60,000 bases of DNA from Adiantum capillus-veneris (taxonomy: Eukaryota; Streptophyta; Polypodiopsida; Polypodiales; Pteridaceae): contig CM043944.1 in NCBI GenBank assembly GCA_014529385.2, forward strand, positions 66,356,895 to 66,416,894. Reading direction: 5' to 3'. The translations under genes and the position numbers were made by a program. The notes under the pieces were generated by a model that worked only from the letters and a program-made list of their open reading frames with translations, was not told the origin of the DNA and did no database searches. Below are positions 11,727 to 22,516 of this stretch, piece after piece. Numbering within the stretch: the stretch's first letter is position 1; each line of letters begins with the position of its first letter.

Positions 11727-12409
11727 TATTCTTGGGAGGAGGCTAAAAGCGGCTTGCATGTGCGTGCGATGCCCTGCTTCTCCCCCACCTTCCGCAGACA
11801 GCGACATCTTCGTTGTGCAGCAAAACGAAGACAGGCACAGGTTCCTACACGAACAACGTGTGGACAGACAGCGAAAGCCCCATCTACGCCCTCCATAGTG
11901 GGAGACTAAGGTGGGTGACAAAGGAAAACTCAATCGGCAACTCGACGGCAGTGAGGCTCTAAAGGCGCCATTGTTTGAGCGGTAGGAAGGCCCGCTTAAC
12001 CCTTGCATGAAGGAGGATTCAACCCACCCCATGAGGGTAAGAGGCCAACAGTTTCCCATCAAGCTATTGGCCCTTCTTGTCTATAACAAGGAAAGATAGT
12101 CTACTTGTGTTCAAACGAAAACTACAAGGAAAGGGAAAGCTTCAAACTTCAAGAAAGTAGCTTTACCCTTCCTTTTTTCCTCAAGGAGGTAGCTTCAAAG
12201 TGAAGAAAATCCTTCACAAAAACGACGAGTTTTTGTGAAGAATCATCAACGGTGTTCTTACAAGGAACGACAAGTGAAGCGCTCAACTTCCCACAAGGCA
12301 AGGTTCGCATGCAATACAAATCGCAAAGCATACAAAACACAAAGACTTCAATTTTTCAAGGTACAAGTTGTCGTTTCTTTTTCTCTCTTCGCATTAGTGT
12401 GTGTTTACC

Positions 12410-13931
12410 ATGGCCAGTGAGGATATCCCACCTACACACACGTTTGATTTTGAGCACGTAGATCAAAATCAAGGCACCACGGGTGCTGCTGACACTAATA
12501 TGCATGATGATGATGATTTAGGAGATCATGGGCTTGTATATATGGCTTCTTTCAAGACTTTGGACCATCACCAAAGAGTACTTGAAAGAAACCTCTCTGC
12601 ACTCACTACAAATGTTACCAATCTTACAGAGTTACTTGTGAAATTTATGAATTCACAGACAACTCAAGGAGCCACAAGTGGCATGGTTCAAGGGAACCAA
12701 GCTCGTACAACTCAAGGAGTCCAAGAGACAAGTGCTACAGAAGATGCAGAAGGTAGCAATGCATTACTTAAAAATATCACCATTCCTGAGTTTCACACGG
12801 AAGAGCGTGATCGTAACAAGGATGCGGTCATTACGTTCTTACACAAATGAAGTGATATTCATAGACTGAGACACAACCCAGATATAAAACTATTGTGGAA
12901 ACAAGTCTATCTCTTAAAGGCAAGGCCTATAAGTGGTGGATGACATTTTCAATAGATGCTCCTGCTCCATCTTGGGCTGCGTTTCAAGGTTCTTGCTCCA
13001 AAGAGTTTTTGGACTCCAATGAATAAGATAAGAATTGGCTAGCATGCGATGCATACCGCATGTCTAGTCTCTCTCTCACACAGTACCTTTCAAAGTATCG
13101 GGAAATCATATTAAAACTAGAAGGTCTAGATGAATTCCATAAGATACGGGGTTTTAATAGGGGTCTTGGCAAAGACTATCGTCTTCATGTCAAGACCCAA
13201 CATCCAAAAAATTTGGAAGAAGCCATTAGTCATGCACAAAGATATGATGATGACCAAGAGAGGAAAGGAAATGTTCCCTACGCTAACAATACTTTTGCTA
13301 AGAGCAATGTGGCTAAAAGCCAATGGCGAGGTAGATCTCCCACATGTTCCAAGAGGAACAAGAGACAATCTACCTCTCCACACCCATAAGAGGCTAAGAA
13401 GCCTAAGAAATCATGAGATACTCCGCGTGGGTCTCTCAGCACTGCTGATTTTGAGCGTGCAAAGAAACACAATTTGTGTTTTAGATGTCTTTCGCACCAA
13501 CATAACAAGAATGATTGTCTTTTTTTGCAAGGCAAAGAAAAGTCCATGCACACGGTGCAAAACCTCACATTAGATTCATCTCCTGAATATTGTGCTATAG
13601 AGGTTCTTCATATGGAAGAAAAGCACAAGTGTTGTGTGCCTTCTTCAATGTGGCAGCCCACCTTTGGCCCCCATGATTTGATTCGCATGCATCGCACTAT
13701 TAACGGACAACGTGTTCGTATTTTAGTGGATGATGGTGCAACTCATAACTCTTGAACTATAAGCTAGTCAAGAAATTGAAGCTTACACAGACTCCGTGCT
13801 CTCACAAGTATGTGGTGGAGCAGATGTCTAGGAATGATAAAGAAGTATGGGACACGGTAGTTTAAGGGGTTGAGCTTATTGTTCAAGATCATATAATGAC
13901 CCTTGACTTCCAAGTTATGAACATGGACCAT
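12410..13931 (+). pseudogene. Gypsy A gag and start of protease, copy 2
   Basis: The ATG at 12410 is chosen because it sits in ACCATGG and begins MASEDIPPTH, after a 0.68-kb leader. Gag domain signatures follow (YKWWMTF, then SLTQYLSKYREIILKLEGLDE, about 12930-13130), then a zinc knuckle CFRCLSHQHNKNDC (about 13477-13520) and a protease active-site region LVDDGATHNS (about 13724-13755), where the usual serine after the catalytic aspartate is replaced by aspartate. Stops occur at 12848-12850 (TGA, TGG in copy 3), near 13023, 13387 and 13756, and there is a frameshift near 12885. Gypsy B interrupts it at 13932. Confidence 0.9.
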
Positions 13932-14134
13932 TGTCGAGAAATTTGCGGTCTTGCCAGGAAAACACCGGGCTTATGGCTGTGAGAGTTTGTGAGAGAACTC
14001 AACAAAAACTATATGAAGGAGTTAAACCATAGATGCCATGAAGACTAGGGTTTGGAAAGAAGTGCAATCAAAGAAGACTCACTCTTTCTCTCTTGCACTC
14101 ACACACACACAAAGAAAGAACGCAAAAGAGAATG

Positions 14135-14347
14135 TCAAAACAATACGAAGATGAAAACATCAAGGCTATGGTCATATCGTATCATGGGTAATATGAAAGG
14201 GTTAATGGATGAGTTAATGGCATTCAATCTTGGCTGACCAAATAGGCTACGAATTGTTCTTTGGAATTGTAGTTTTGTGCTTACCATAATATATATATTT
14301 TGTCTAGTGATTGGGATTAATTGTTTGTACAAATCCTCTTGGTTCAT
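14135..14347 (-). CDS. Small LTR-embedded ORF 2 (70 aa), related to its upstream neighbour
   Basis: It starts with a true ATG at 14347 that overlaps the stop of the preceding ORF (ATGA), and it is on the sense strand of gypsy B. The protein aligns with the neighbouring 72-residue ORF: FQRTIRSLFGQPRLN against FQQRIVFLFGPERLN, followed in both by an ILP-I/L core and a S-DV-V hydrophobic end. The equivalent in the other LTR (22089-22301) is also open, with one conservative-scale change near the start (K to T). No signal peptide or known motif was recognised. The function is unknown. It may be part of one ancestral protein duplicated in tandem. Confidence 0.5.
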   Translation of the reverse strand: MNQEDLYKQLIPITRQNIYIMVSTKLQFQRTIRSLFGQPRLNAINSSINPFILPMIRYDHSLDVFIFVLF

Positions 14348-14562
14348 AGCAAGATAACTACGCTTACATCAAAAGAAAAATTATAGTCTATGAGAGGTAG
14401 TATGATGGGATCCGGTGATAGAAGTATTTCATTGAGCCTTTCAGGGCCGAAAAGAAACACTATACGTTGTTGAAAGTGTATTTTACGGCTAATCCATACG
14501 TTAATTCTAATAGATCGTACAGAGTGAAAGCGATAGAAATGATCATAATGTGGGTTATTCAT
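14344..14562 (-). CDS. Small LTR-embedded ORF 1 (72 aa), conserved peptide also found in element E
   Basis: The ATG at 14562 opens a 72-codon frame on the sense strand, about 190 bp downstream of a TATA-like run and upstream of gag. Its middle reads INVWISRKIHFQQRIVFLFG and then PERLNEI. The same segment occurs in element E at about 53530-53625 with 21 identical residues out of about 29, of which 18 use different synonymous codons. The copy in the other LTR (22298-22516) is open. The R-I-V-F-L-F-G strand and following D-P-I-I-L pattern faintly recall the start of ClpP-type proteases, but the active-site region is absent, so this is only a suggestion. Confidence 0.55.
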   Translation of the reverse strand: MNNPHYDHFYRFHSVRSIRINVWISRKIHFQQRIVFLFGPERLNEILLSPDPIILPLIDYNFSFDVSVVILL

Positions 14563-14752
14563 CTAGGATAGTATGTGAGAAATGTAGATATGAGAGAAGT
14601 GAAGAGATGAGAAGTTTCCCTCCCAAGCCCTATTCTTGCCCGTAGGCAATAAGGATACTGCGGAGAGAGATGTACCTATAGCAAAGAGAACCTAGAGAGG
14701 ATGAATTACTAAGAATGAGAGAGATAGGTTTGGTTAAGGAGATGAGATTAGA

Positions 14753-14767
14753 TACATATATATATGT
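14753..14767 (-). promoter_or_regulatory. Candidate TATA box of the gypsy B LTR
   Basis: A run of alternating T and A (ATACATATATATATG on the + strand) lies about 190 bp upstream of small ORF 1 on the sense strand. The 5' LTR has three more TA units at the same place (about 22710-22727). Its position before the small ORFs and gag suits a promoter, which would put the ORFs in the RNA leader. Inference only. Confidence 0.4.
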
Positions 14768-15938
14768 TGGATTAGAGATGAAAATGAAAACAACAAGAAA
14801 TCAAGAAAACATCAATGTAGAACACATCTTACTTGAAACCCTTCGGCACCATTATTGATGGGAGAGAGAAGAAGAGGGGAGAATTCAACGTTGATTGATA
14901 CGCCAAGTACAACACCTTCTTTGATTAGAGTTGATCCTCCAAGGATGGCGTACAAGAATGGCTAGTTTTCTTCTAGGAGAAAGTGTAGGCTTGGGCTTAT
15001 GTTAATGGGGCTAAGTACAATTAGGCATTACTACTCACTCCCTCAAGAATTCCTCTCATCAATGGCTTGAATGCTTGGGTTCTTTCCAAGGAAGAAGAGA
15101 TCCCCTTTTATAGGTGAAGGGAACCCACAAGGGTTTACACAAGAAGAGAGGAGCCAGTGTGAACAGGAATTGGAAAAGTTGGAAATGAGCTGTCCCTGCA
15201 TGATGTGGGCAGCCTGGGGTTTAGTATTTTGATCATATCTCCTCAACCGTGGCTCCAAATAAAAAAGTAAAAATATGGGCAAAAACTTCAGCTCATTAGC
15301 TACGATTTTCATTTTTAAATTCTTTTTCCAATTCGAATTGGAACCTTGTGTAAAAAATTCATCAAAATAGGGTCCATTTATGGCAGCAAAAGTTCCCATG
15401 TGGTCTCCTTAGCCTAGACTTTCATTTAATTCCAAAGGACATCTCATGCAATATGAAAGCATGACATTGCTCCTTGACTAAGTTTTGTAATCATGCTTGC
15501 AATAATGCATTAAAATAAGTGTATCTTTGAAATCATGCCACCTAGTGTCCCACTAGGATTTGATTCTCTCCTAGTAGCTATTTAAAAAGAAATATAAGAA
15601 AAGTATAAAAAATACATAGAATATATATATATTGGAGTTTACCCTAGATATAGGATCTAGCTAGGGTGTGAGATGATAATGAAATAGTAGAAATAAAGAA
15701 TCAATGCTTTTTGCCCCAAGCTAAAGAGGCGGAGCTATTGATGCTTTTCCCATAGTATTTTCTGATGGTAAAGTAAGGATAGGTTACCCTTGAGAAAAAT
15801 AATAGGATGAGATAGAAGGTTTATTATTATACTTAAATATGCATATGTACACTATAGGAAATATAATTATGTATCTAAAAAAATACAAGATAGATCTTGT
15901 AGCATGCGTTCCCACTATGTACGTGTCACAGCACGACA

Positions 15939-15953
15939 TCCACCCCCTCTAAA
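15939..15953 (-). other. Polypurine tract of gypsy B
   Basis: On the - strand TTTAGAGGGGGTGGA immediately precedes the 3' LTR, after the last pol codons. Confidence 0.75.
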
Positions 15954-15996
15954 CCTGCACATCCTCCTGTATGTGCCACATTGTCTCTTTGTAAGA

Positions 15997-18900
15997 TTAG
16001 ACCTCTTGTACATCTTCCTTGTCTTCTTCTTCACTGGATGATTCCAGAGCTTCATGTTCACTTTGATCTTCACTTGTGTTTTTCTCTTCTTCCTCATCAA
16101 TATCTTCTAGATAATTGTCTCCGCTTCTCTTAAACATTTTAATCCTTTTTCTTGCAATGGGAATCTTTACTTCTGTACCATCTAGTTCAGACAAGCTGTA
16201 AGTAGCATTTTCATGCACATGCTTTACAACATACGGTCCAAACCATCTTTTTGAGAACTTACGCATGACTGTGTGCTGGTTATCAAGGCTACTATCATAC
16301 ACTAAAACCCAGTCACCTTTGTCAATTGCTTTGTTCCTGAGTCGATGTCGCTTATCAAAATAGTCCTTGTTTTTTAACCTTGCATTTTTGAGTCGTTCTT
16401 TTGCAGCTTCAATGTCTCCAGGTCTTCTCTCTAGCTGCCTTATACGCAGTGCAAGGAGATCTTCCCTACTAAGCCCCTCTTGCCAAGGTAGTACATTCCA
16501 TGTGGGAATTGTATCCTCAATCGGCATCACTGACTTTTGACCATGCATTAGCTCCGCAAGCATGTAGCCAATTACTGAGCTATGTGTTGTGCGATCAGCC
16601 CATAAAGCATATGGTAACAATTTTGGCCACTCACCAACTCTTCCTTCACAAGCCTTGGCCAAAGCTTTGATGATAGGAGGATGCCCTCTTTCACTCTTTC
16701 CATTGCCTTCAGGGTTGTAAGTTGTAGTAAGAGAAAGCTTGATCCTTAATCTAGAAAAGAACTCCCTTGCTTCTTCGGCATCCATTTCACCTCAATCCAT
16801 TTTTCCCACACAACCATAACGGCAAATCACCTCATCAAGAAGGAATTTGCACACAGCTTCTGTGGTCTTAGCTCTTAATGCTCTTCCTTCAACCTGGTTA
16901 GTTAGGTCCTCTCGTACAAGAACCAAGTATCTCATCTGCCAGAGTCCTAAAGGCATCGTGATTAGATCCACAACCCATTTATAGTGCATGGCTAGTGGAT
17001 ATGTAGGGTGCAATCCATCACGATGTCGAACATTTGAATACATTTGACAAGTTACACATGACTCTACAAACTGAGATACATCTTTATACATACCCTTCCA
17101 CCAGTATTTTTCGTTCAACTTGGAGAAGGTTTCCCACACACCCCTGTGTCCAACCCATGGACTCTCATGAAACTCTTGCATGAGCTTTACTTGAGTCTCT
17201 TTTTTACATATAACTCGTTGTGGTATAGCACCCTTTTGCTTAGGATGCTTCCACAAGTAACCATCCCTTAAAAAGTACCCATATGCTTTCTTGCGTATCC
17301 TCTTGAATTCTTGTTCAGACCAATCATCCTGTTTTGTTAGAGTACTCAAGTACCTTCCAATAGAAAGCCAATCACCTTCATAAAGATCTTTCAAGAACAA
17401 TTCAAGTGAATTAGTCATGCAGACATTGTTACCTTTGACATGAGAGATAGAATAGAATTTTGTGCCTACATCATCTCCCTCATCAATCATTTGTGACCCA
17501 TCTTCATACCTTGCCCTTGATAGCATATCTGCCACTGTATTGTCTTTACCTGCAATGTTCTTAAACTCGGGATTTAAGGACTTAATGTAGGAAATCCACC
17601 GCAACATAGCAATGTCTGGTGTTGAGCAGCTTGTAATCATCCCAAGAAGTGGTAGAAAATCTGTTTCTACAACCACACATGCACCAATTAGGTACTCTTT
17701 CCCACTTTTCAAGGCTGTAACCATACCCCATAACTCTCTCTTTATCTGTGGATAGTTTCTTTGGCGAGCACTTAGTACCTTTGCTCCAAATCTTACCACA
17801 TACCTGTGTCCTTATTTGTCATCTTGCCCTATTGCCCACCCAATCCCTGTAGGACTGGTATCTACTGTCACAATCACTAGCCTTTGACACTCATAGTCTA
17901 CCTTTCTCAAAGTAGTTGTTGACTGGAGTAACTCCTTTAGCTTTTTCATGGATTTTACATGTGCTTCTGTCCATTTAAACTTTTGATTCTTTCTAAGCAG
18001 CTGATAAAGAGGATCAGCTACATGTGCATAATGTGGAATCCAAATAACATAGAAGACATATGCTCCCAGAAACCTTCTAACCTCAGTGATGCTAGTGCAT
18101 GTTTCTTTCATTCTTTGGATGGCATCTACCTTTGATGGACAAGGTTTCCAACCATATGGCTCGCACATGTGCCCCACAATGAGCACTTCTTTGACACCAA
18201 ACATAGACTTTTTCCCTGACAATGTCACTTCTTCCAACCTAGACAAAATTTTATCACAATCATTTATGTGATTTACCACAAACCTGCGACATCCCTTGAG
18301 ATCCAAAGCTTCATCTTTGTCACTTTCTTCACATCCTTTGATAGGCAAATCATCAATGAAAGGCATTGTGATTTGAGGAATAAAGTCACGTAAGACCTTA
18401 TTCATCCCATTCATCATATGTGCAACCGAGTTGGTTGCTCCCTGTGGCAAGATACACATCCTTACCAAACCCAAAGGTGTCCTCATGGTTGTCAAGTCTC
18501 TGCTTTCGATTGCAAGCTGAAATTGATCATACCCTGAGTAGAGATCCCCCATTGAGTAGATTGCCCTCCCTGCAAACGCCTCTGCAAATTCATCCACAAT
18601 TGGACCTGTACCTACATTTCTAATTGTCACCTTGTTCACTGGTTGCATATCTTGGATGAAGCGTAGAGAACCATTCTTCTTTGGAACTGTGAACCACCTA
18701 TTTGAGTATGGAGCACAAGAAGGCTCCAAGATTCCCATTTTGATTTTCTCATTCAGTAGCTCTACTAACTTTGGCAAATGAGCCTTTGGAACCGGAATAG
18801 GCCGCAGATTCCAAGGCACATGAGGTATTGTGAAAATTACCATAGGAGCTACAATATAAGGATCAACACATCCTATCTCATGTGGCACAAATGCAAAAGC

Positions 18901-19068
18901 CTTACCATGCTTTGAAAGCATTTCTTTGAAGCAACTCTTGAAAGGACTCCTTTGTGAAGGTATGCCCGACCTTTTTAGGATTTCGCAAACTTGGTTGTAA
19001 AGAAGCCTGTTCAATCTTTTCCTTGTTGCTGGGTGGTAAGGGTGAAGCTACTGGTTTCACCTTCTTTG
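15997..19068 (-). pseudogene. Gypsy B pol: reverse transcriptase, RNase H, integrase
   Basis: From 19014 to 15997 one frame carries the RT N-terminus (NLRPIPVPKAHLP), a core with RFIQDMQPVN and the catalytic FIDDLPIKG (about 18350), RNase H (VIVTVDTSPTGIGWAIG at about 17860, then LSARQRNYPQIKRELWG and ETDFLPLL), an H-H-C-C zinc finger (FHESPWVGHRG, CVTC, about 17180-17045), and an integrase core with VVDLITMP, KMD and GNGKSERG supplying the two aspartates and the glutamate. The C-terminus has GDWVLVYDSS and an acidic tail. Stops occur at 17812-17814 and 16792-16794, each in the same frame. FIDD-PIKG and the integrase wording resemble Ty3 elements I recall from mushroom-forming fungi and non-seed plants, which needs a search. 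Confidence 0.92.
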
Positions 19069-19398
19069 CTACACTCTTGTATTTAGTTTCAACATGGACT
19101 TCTGGCCAACTGTTTGGCTTTCTTTAAAGGCTTCTATTACTTGATACATTTCTATAGAGCAAACTTCCACAACTTCATTTTCAAGATGCAAACTAGACCT
19201 CATTATAGCATCAAGATCACCCATAGTATCTACAAAAGAAACTTGTTCACACAAACCCAAAACATTTTCAGTAGGCTTTAGCAACCCACTCTTTTTCATG
19301 CCTATTTGTACATTATGCACATATTGCGTCTCATATCTCTTCAAATCTTCAAGTTTTGTAAAACATACTGATCCATTCCTTGTTACCAAGGAGCTCAT
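19069..19398 (-). pseudogene. Gypsy B protease-RT linker fragment
   Basis: A 109-residue open stretch between protease and RT, reading KLEDLKRYETQYVHNVQIGM. It is out of frame with the protease ORF above it, so a frameshift lies between 19398 and 19467. Its own last residues appear to have slipped frame before 19069, because the continuation YKSVAKKVKPVASPLPP in another frame looks more like linker. It has no recognisable enzyme motif. Confidence 0.7.
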
Positions 19399-19466
19399 CG
19401 AGAAAGTTTCACCTATTTTTGGATCAGACGAGACCCTTTTTCTTTCTGTACCACTGCAATCCCGCT

Positions 19467-19952
19467 TTACAATGGTACTTGGCCAAAACCCATCATTTCT
19501 CTATGATCATGAAACTCTTTGCTTACCTTTGGTAGAGGATGTTCTCTGAGGTTGTCACGATTTCTTTCATGGTTTACACAGACTGTGAAAAATTGGACAG
19601 CTCGTTTACCATCTTTGCTACGTATTCTAGCATATGCTGAACCATTGTCCATTACCTTTGTTTCCCTTCGAACTCCCACAATGTAGGGTTGTCCAAGGAT
19701 GAGATGATATGAAGATGTATCCTGTACAAAGAAGTTTTGGTCAATCTTTACATCACCTATTGTTACCTTCACACCTGGGCATACTGCATACAATTCACCG
19801 GATGAATTGTTTGCCACTTTTACCATCCAGCCATGATCTATGTCCATCGGCCATTTGCACTTGTTGTAGAGACTCTTTGACATTATGTTTATTTCTGAAC
19901 CATGGTCAATCAAGGCAACAAATGGCTCTTCAAGATCACCTACCTTGACCAA
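19467..19952 (-). pseudogene. Gypsy B aspartic protease
   Basis: A retropepsin-like domain: VGDLEEPFVALIDHGSEINI has the catalytic aspartate followed by H-G-S where most retroelements have S/T-G-A, then HLILGQPYI supplies the second conserved strand. This IDxGSEIN form is the one I associate with fungal-like Ty3 elements. It is preceded in frame by a short stretch following the stop at 19983, and a frameshift lies downstream. The protein would cleave the gag-pol polyprotein. Confidence 0.85.
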
Positions 19953-19982
19953 AGTTTCTGTACTAGCCCTTGTCCAATGACT

Positions 19983-20810
19983 TCATGAATAGTAACTCCT
20001 AAGAATATCTTCAACTTCTTCATCATCATTTGAGAAATACATTTGCTTCACTCTCCCACTAGATTGGTAGCATCCTACCACAACTCCATCATTCTTCTTA
20101 TTTTGCAATTGCATCCCTTGTGTCTTTGAGGTTTCCCCTTCAACCTGTGGACGAGAAACTTCAGCAAGGGTTTGCCTCTTTCTCTTGATGATGTTTATGA
20201 TCTCCTCATGGAATTCACGCTTTGCAATGCCAAGAACTTCTCCCAGAGTAAACTCAATCTTGCTATTCAAGATCCTTTCCTCCAAGACTTTCTTTAAATC
20301 TGTAGCAACCTCAATATCAGATTGTAGTTTATAAGTTGGGCCTTTTGTCTTACCTTTCGTTGGCTCTTTCTTCTTTCCTGTTGTAGACTCCTCCATGAGT
20401 ACTTCAGGCGGAGATGCTCCTTGTGTTGAGGGTGTTTGAGAAGGCATTGAGTCGCTTCTTCCCCCACTTCTAGAAGCTCTTTTTGATGGTCCTTCATCAG
20501 CATTCTCACGTCTGCGCTTCTCTTCTACAATTGCCTCATTTTGTTGGCATTTTGTAATGTAGGCATGCACTGACAATGAGTCCACTGGATCATTCCATCC
20601 TGTTTCTAGACGTATGCAATCACTTGCTTCATGTAGAATCTCTTTTGTAACCTTTCCCTTTTTAGCTAATTGCATGACATTTGGCAAAATTTGACCATGA
20701 TGGTCACTCACCTCTTCATCACAAAAATGTTCAATTTTTACTCCATAAGTAGCTGCCTCAACTGAAGAGGTGGCATGCTTGGTTTCCATATCTTCAACTA
20801 AGGTTTGCAT
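19983..20810 (-). pseudogene. Gypsy B gag-protease connector region
   Basis: About 275 open residues with an acidic N-terminal half, a basic low-complexity middle (KKKEPTKGKTKGP) and a helical segment YKLQSDIEVATDLKKVLEER, then IKRKRQ. I recall a domain of unknown function with this wording between gag and protease in fungal Ty3 elements. It ends at a TGA and continues in the same frame into the protease. A frameshift separates it from gag above. Confidence 0.75.
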
Positions 20811-20857
20811 TCCCCCCTTCCCAAGGGTAGACCTGTCTCTCTTAAGTGGACAACATC

Positions 20858-21832
20858 TTAAAAAGCATCACTAAAATCATCTTTTGACAAAGCATCACTA
20901 AAATCATCACAATCCCTTCTTACATGGTTTGTATTATCACACCAAATACATCTATTAACAAACCCTTCTTTGGGCTGTTGTCTTTGCCTAGGAAGTGGCC
21001 CTGATGGTTGGCCTTTTTCTTCAAGCTTTGCAAACTTCACCTTCAAGTCACGCATTCCCTTCACAAGCTCATCTAGCATGGACTCATCAAACTTAGGAGT
21101 GATAAAAGTAGGCTTTACAATTTTGTCAGAAGTTGAGGTGGAAGGACTTGTAGTGTTTACTACCATCTTGTCCCTTCTTCTTTGTCGTTTGGCAAGCAGT
21201 GAGACAGCACCTTCAACCTCATTCTAGTCGGTCTTTAGTCCTTGCTCAGCATCTTTATCTTCAAGAAGAAGATCCAAATTTTCTTGAAACTCTTTACCTG
21301 CAGCTTGTAAGAAAAGATCTGTCTTCTCTGTATCTAGTGTGGCCCTTTCTGTCCTAGTGAGTTGTGCATAGCGCCGCTTAAATTCCCTAAGTAGCTCTGT
21401 TATTGATAGTCCTTGCTTTGGCTTGACTACCCATTCTAAGAATGTCCTTTTGGTCACTCTCTCCGAGTCCTCCATGAAATATTCCTCCTTTAAAGCTACT
21501 TTGAGTTCTTCCCAATTTCTCCCATGCCCATCTTTAATTGCCCTAACATGCTCTCTAATTTCTGGAGCAACAACTTGCTCAAAGCTTTGAATCATCTCAC
21601 CTTCTAACACACGATGCAACTCCATCTCCTTCACATACTCGCGTAAGTACTTGGTTACATCTTTGCCATTGAACTGATCCATTCTGTTGACGACCGCTTG
21701 TATGGCCTTCGTTGCTGAAATCTCCCTTCTTTCAGTAGCATGTTGTTGTTGCATGAACATTGCAAATGCTTGAAACATTTGCATTGTTGCTGGGTCAAAA
21801 TGCATACCCTGTTGCTCAACATCATCACCCAT
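20858..21832 (-). pseudogene. Gypsy B gag with zinc knuckle
   Basis: The start is placed at the ATG at 21832, in ACCATGG context and only about 50 bases after the 5' LTR. The N-terminal half is helical gag (MQMFQAFAMFMQQQ, then FNGKDVTKYLREYVKEMEL). A TAG at about 21221 interrupts the frame, which continues to a CCHC knuckle CIWCDNTNHVRRDC (about 20960-20915). Near the end a 27-bp tandem duplication (about 20857-20910) repeats KDDFSDA. The second stop (about 20858) is followed by a frameshift. Confidence 0.85.
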
Positions 21833-21862
21833 GGTTACCCACAAACTCTCACCCTAGAAGAT

Positions 21863-21880
21863 TCGCGTCGGGTTCACCAA
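21863..21880 (-). other. Primer-binding site of gypsy B
   Basis: On the - strand TGGTGAACCCGACGCGAA lies five bases after the 5' LTR end. It should pair with a tRNA ending in TTCGCGTCGGGTTCACCA. I could not assign that tRNA from memory. It is neither the initiator-Met type nor the Asp type used by the other elements here. Confidence 0.6.
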
Positions 21881-22088
21881 AAATATGTCGAGAAATTTGT
21901 GGTCTTGCCAGGAAAACACCGGGCTTATGGCTGTGAGAGTTTGTGAGAGAACTCAACAAAAACTATATGAAGGAGTTAAACCATAGATGCCATGAAGACT
22001 AGGGTTTGGAAAGAAGTGCAATCAAAGAAGACTCACTCTTTCTCTCTTGCACTCACACACACACAAAGAAAGAACGCAAAAGAGAATG

Positions 22089-22301
22089 TCAAAACAATAC
22101 GAAGATGAAAACATCAAGGCTATGGTCATATCGTATCATGGGTAATATGAAAGGGTTAATGGATGAGTTAATGGCATTCAATCTTGGCTGACCAAATAGG
22201 CTACGAATTGTTCTTTGGAATTGTAGTTTTGTGCTTACCATAATATATATATTTTGTCTAGTGATTGGGATTAATTGTGTGTACAAATCCTCCTGGTTCA
22301 T
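22089..22301 (-). CDS. Small LTR-embedded ORF 2, 5' LTR copy (70 aa)
   Basis: Same frame, ATG and length as 14135-14347, with residue 8 changed from K to T. It remains open despite the differences between the LTRs. It lies between the putative promoter and gag of gypsy B, so it would be in the genomic RNA leader. Function unknown. Confidence 0.5.
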   Translation of the reverse strand: MNQEDLYTQLIPITRQNIYIMVSTKLQFQRTIRSLFGQPRLNAINSSINPFILPMIRYDHSLDVFIFVLF

Positions 22302-22516
22302 AGCAAGATAACTACGCTTACATCAAAAGAAAAATTATAGTCTATGAGAGGTAGTATAATGGGATCCGGTGATAGAAGTATTTCATTGAGCCTTTCAGGG
22401 CCGAAGAGAAACACTATACGTTGTTGAAAGTGTATTTTATGGCTAATCCATACGTTAATTCTAATAGATCGTACAGAGTGAAAGCGATAGAAATGATCAT
22501 CATGTGGGTTATTCAT
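22298..22516 (-). CDS. Small LTR-embedded ORF 1, 5' LTR copy (72 aa)
   Basis: Same as 14344-14562 with two residue changes (Y to D near the start, R to H in SRKI). The open frame, the ATGA overlap with the next ORF and the FQQRIVFLFG core are all kept. Function unknown. Confidence 0.52.
   Translation of the reverse strand: MNNPHDDHFYRFHSVRSIRINVWISHKIHFQQRIVFLFGPERLNEILLSPDPIILPLIDYNFSFDVSVVILL

Larger units (their letters stand above)
13932..15938 (-). repeat. Gypsy B 3' LTR, full length (2007 bp)
   Basis: TGTCGAGAAATT at 13932 to GCACGACA at 15938. It is the LTR downstream of pol for this - strand element, with the polypurine tract just outside it. Compared with the 5' LTR it keeps 675 bp (14817-15491) missing there. 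It contains a TATA-like box and two small ORFs, annotated separately. Confidence 0.93.

Noticed and set aside
12235-12461. Small ORFs in the gypsy A leader
   Set aside because: Not conserved in copy 3, where indels break them.
14100-14120. AC microsatellite
   Set aside because: Ordinary simple repeat without further context.
14052-14237. + strand ORF of 61 codons in the gypsy B LTR, repeated at 22006-22191
   Set aside because: Low-complexity (THTHTKKERKRE) from an AC repeat, antisense to the element and without a paralogue; judged to be chance.
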